From assembly GCA_044375105.1 (NCBI GenBank), contig JBILNK010000181.1, forward strand, positions 1-8,476: a stretch of 8,476 bases of DNA. Direction: 5' to 3'. The stretch comes from JBIKLM01 sp044375105. GTDB lineage: Bacteria; Planctomycetota; UBA1135; GCA-002686595. The notes beneath the pieces are model-generated. The model ran no database searches, was not told where the DNA came from, and was given only the letters and a program-made list of their open reading frames with translations. The translations under genes and the position numbers were made by a program. Each line of letters begins with the position of its first letter. Positions within the stretch are counted from its first letter, which is position 1. Below are positions 6,602-8,476 of this stretch, in pieces.

Positions 6602-6703
6602 AGCAGCCTGCGGGTTGCCCCCGCTGCCCACGGGGCCCGCGGTGTTCCAGCGCCGCGCCGCGCGCGAGCCCCGCTTCAGACCGCCAGGCCGAGCCCCAAG
6701 GAC

Positions 6704-7714
<1,011 letters not shown>

Positions 7715-7725
7715 CCCGAGTTCCC

Positions 7726-8476
7726 ATGGCGCTCTTGCCGGCTGTTTCGGAGGTTGCGACCGGCGGCGGCGCCCTGCGCGGCCGGGCGGCCGCGCTGTGG
7801 AGTTCGGCCCGTCCGATCGAGCTCTTCGCGCGGCGGCTCTCCGACGGCCTGCTGGCCGGGCGCTATCGCTCGCTGTTCCGCGGCAGCGGTCAGGAGGTCG
7901 AGGAGCTGCGCGAATACGTCGAAGGCGACGATCCGCGCACGATCGACGCGGGGGTCACGGCGCGCCTCGGCCGGCCGTTCGTCAAGCGCTTCCTGGACGA
8001 GCGCCACACGAGTTTGGTGTTCGTGCTCGATCGTTCGGCCTCCATGGCCGCGGGCGCCGGCGCCGCGCCTTGGGACGCCGCGCTCTTGACCCTGGCGGCC
8101 CTGGCCCGGGCGGCCGGCGAGCACCAGGACCGGGTCGGCCTGGTGCTGCTCGGCGCCTCGGGCGCCGCCGCGATCCCGCCCAGCGGCGGCCGTCGCGCCG
8201 GCCGGCGGCTGCTCGAAGCGGCCCTGGCGGCGCCCGCGGACCAGCGCGGCGTCGTTTGGGAAGCGGGGCTCGTCCGCGCGCGGGCGCTGCTGCCCGGGCG
8301 CGGCACGCTGCTGCTGCTCTCGGACTTTCTGGAGGGGCTGCCAGGCCTTGCGGGTGAACGCCAGAGCGGCCCGCTGGTGGCCTTGGCGCGGGAGCGCGAC
8401 GTGATCGCGGCGCGTTTCGTGCCCGGCGAGCACCTGGTTTGGCCCGTTGCCAACGGAGGCCCCAGCCTGCGCGTGC
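7726..8476 (+). CDS. DUF58 / von Willebrand-A domain protein (3' end beyond window)
   Basis: The first 250 residues of a DUF58 protein, the usual partner of MoxR ATPases; the gene runs off the right edge. The DUF58 signature is clear: LLAGRYRSLFRGSGQEVEELREYVEGDDPRTID (residues 42-74), then VTARLGRPFVKRF (77-89). A von Willebrand-A-like segment follows, with the metal-site motif DRSAS (102-106) in FVLDRSASM, DRVGLVLLG (135-143) and LLLLSDF (195-201). No signal peptide or membrane segment is present in the visible part. The ATG at 7726 follows the MoxR stop by 11 bases, suggesting translational coupling, and no Shine-Dalgarno is seen. One oddity is that the near-invariant Trp after the ID of the signature is Ala (residue 75). 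The gene is intact to the window end, with no in-frame stop. Confidence 0.93.
   Translation, partial: MALLPAVSEVATGGGALRGRAAALWSSARPIELFARRLSDGLLAGRYRSLFRGSGQEVEELREYVEGDDPRTIDAGVTARLGRPFVKRFLDERHTSLVFVLDRSASMAAGAGAAPWDAALLTLAALARAAGEHQDRVGLVLLGASGAAAIPPSGGRRAGRRLLEAALAAPADQRGVVWEAGLVRARALLPGRGTLLLLSDFLEGLPGLAGERQSGPLVALARERDVIAARFVPGEHLVWPVANGGPSLRV

Larger units (their letters stand above)
6331..6703. other. Divergent intergenic region upstream of the MoxR-DUF58 pair
   Basis: This 373-base spacer lies between the exported-protein start and the MoxR start. The MoxR reading frame stays open leftward to 6407, but that extension is a Pro/Arg/Ala-rich text with no domain and I do not count it as coding. 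An 11-base palindrome, GCTAGTCTAGC, sits at 6379-6389, about 50 bases upstream of the exported-protein ATG. Further right are hairpins at 6528-6567 and 6581-6601. The minus strand of the palindrome contains TAGACT, a weak -10-like hexamer (4 of 6) with no good -35 box. No sigma-factor promoter can be called with confidence. Confidence 0.5.

Noticed and set aside
6407..6703. A 99-residue N-terminal extension of the MoxR protein
   Set aside because: The extension is Pro/Arg/Ala-rich without conserved features, and the family begins near the ATG at 6704. It would also give an unusually long protein.

Overview
The window is bacterial chromosomal DNA of very high GC content. Coding regions strongly prefer G or C at the third codon position, which produces long meaningless open frames on the opposite strands. 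The best hint of lineage is the IspG protein, whose C-terminal signature (GCRVNGPGETDDADLGLWCGP-type, with an HLHHHEKDKP-type segment) resembles my memory of Planctomycetota sequences. The exported thioredoxin-like/helical-repeat protein and the lack of Shine-Dalgarno sites also fit a GC-rich planctomycete or close relative. This assignment is inference and has not been tested by a search.

Layout, left to right. Bases 1-613 hold no supportable gene. They contain a strong intrinsic terminator that reads leftward (126-168) and several G-tract clusters. ispG (614-1756, minus) encodes the iron-sulphur enzyme of the penultimate step of the MEP isoprenoid pathway. A 330-base GC-rich divergent spacer separates it from a plus-strand FAD-dependent amine/amino-acid oxidoreductase of the DAO family (2087-3373, GTG start). 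That gene converges on a 939-residue exported protein (3511-6330, minus). Their 137-base junction is packed with nested inverted repeats, including a probable terminator for the minus-strand gene. The exported protein has a signal peptide, a low-complexity linker, a thioredoxin-like domain without a CxxC active site, and a long helical-repeat region. A 373-base structured spacer divides it from a divergent plus-strand pair: a MoxR-family AAA+ ATPase (6704-7714) and, 11 bases later, a DUF58/von Willebrand-A protein (7726 to the right edge, incomplete).

How the genes may work together. Only the MoxR-DUF58 pair is a clear operon. MoxR ATPases and DUF58 proteins form a widespread module thought to act in chaperone-like maturation or envelope-linked processes. 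The divergently placed exported protein could share its control region, but nothing in the sequence proves a functional link. ispG is a housekeeping gene that appears to stand alone, and the oxidoreductase has no pathway partner in view. I found no tRNA, rRNA, CRISPR array, insertion sequence, phage gene or defence system. The least ordinary items are the exported protein and the structured intergenic regions.
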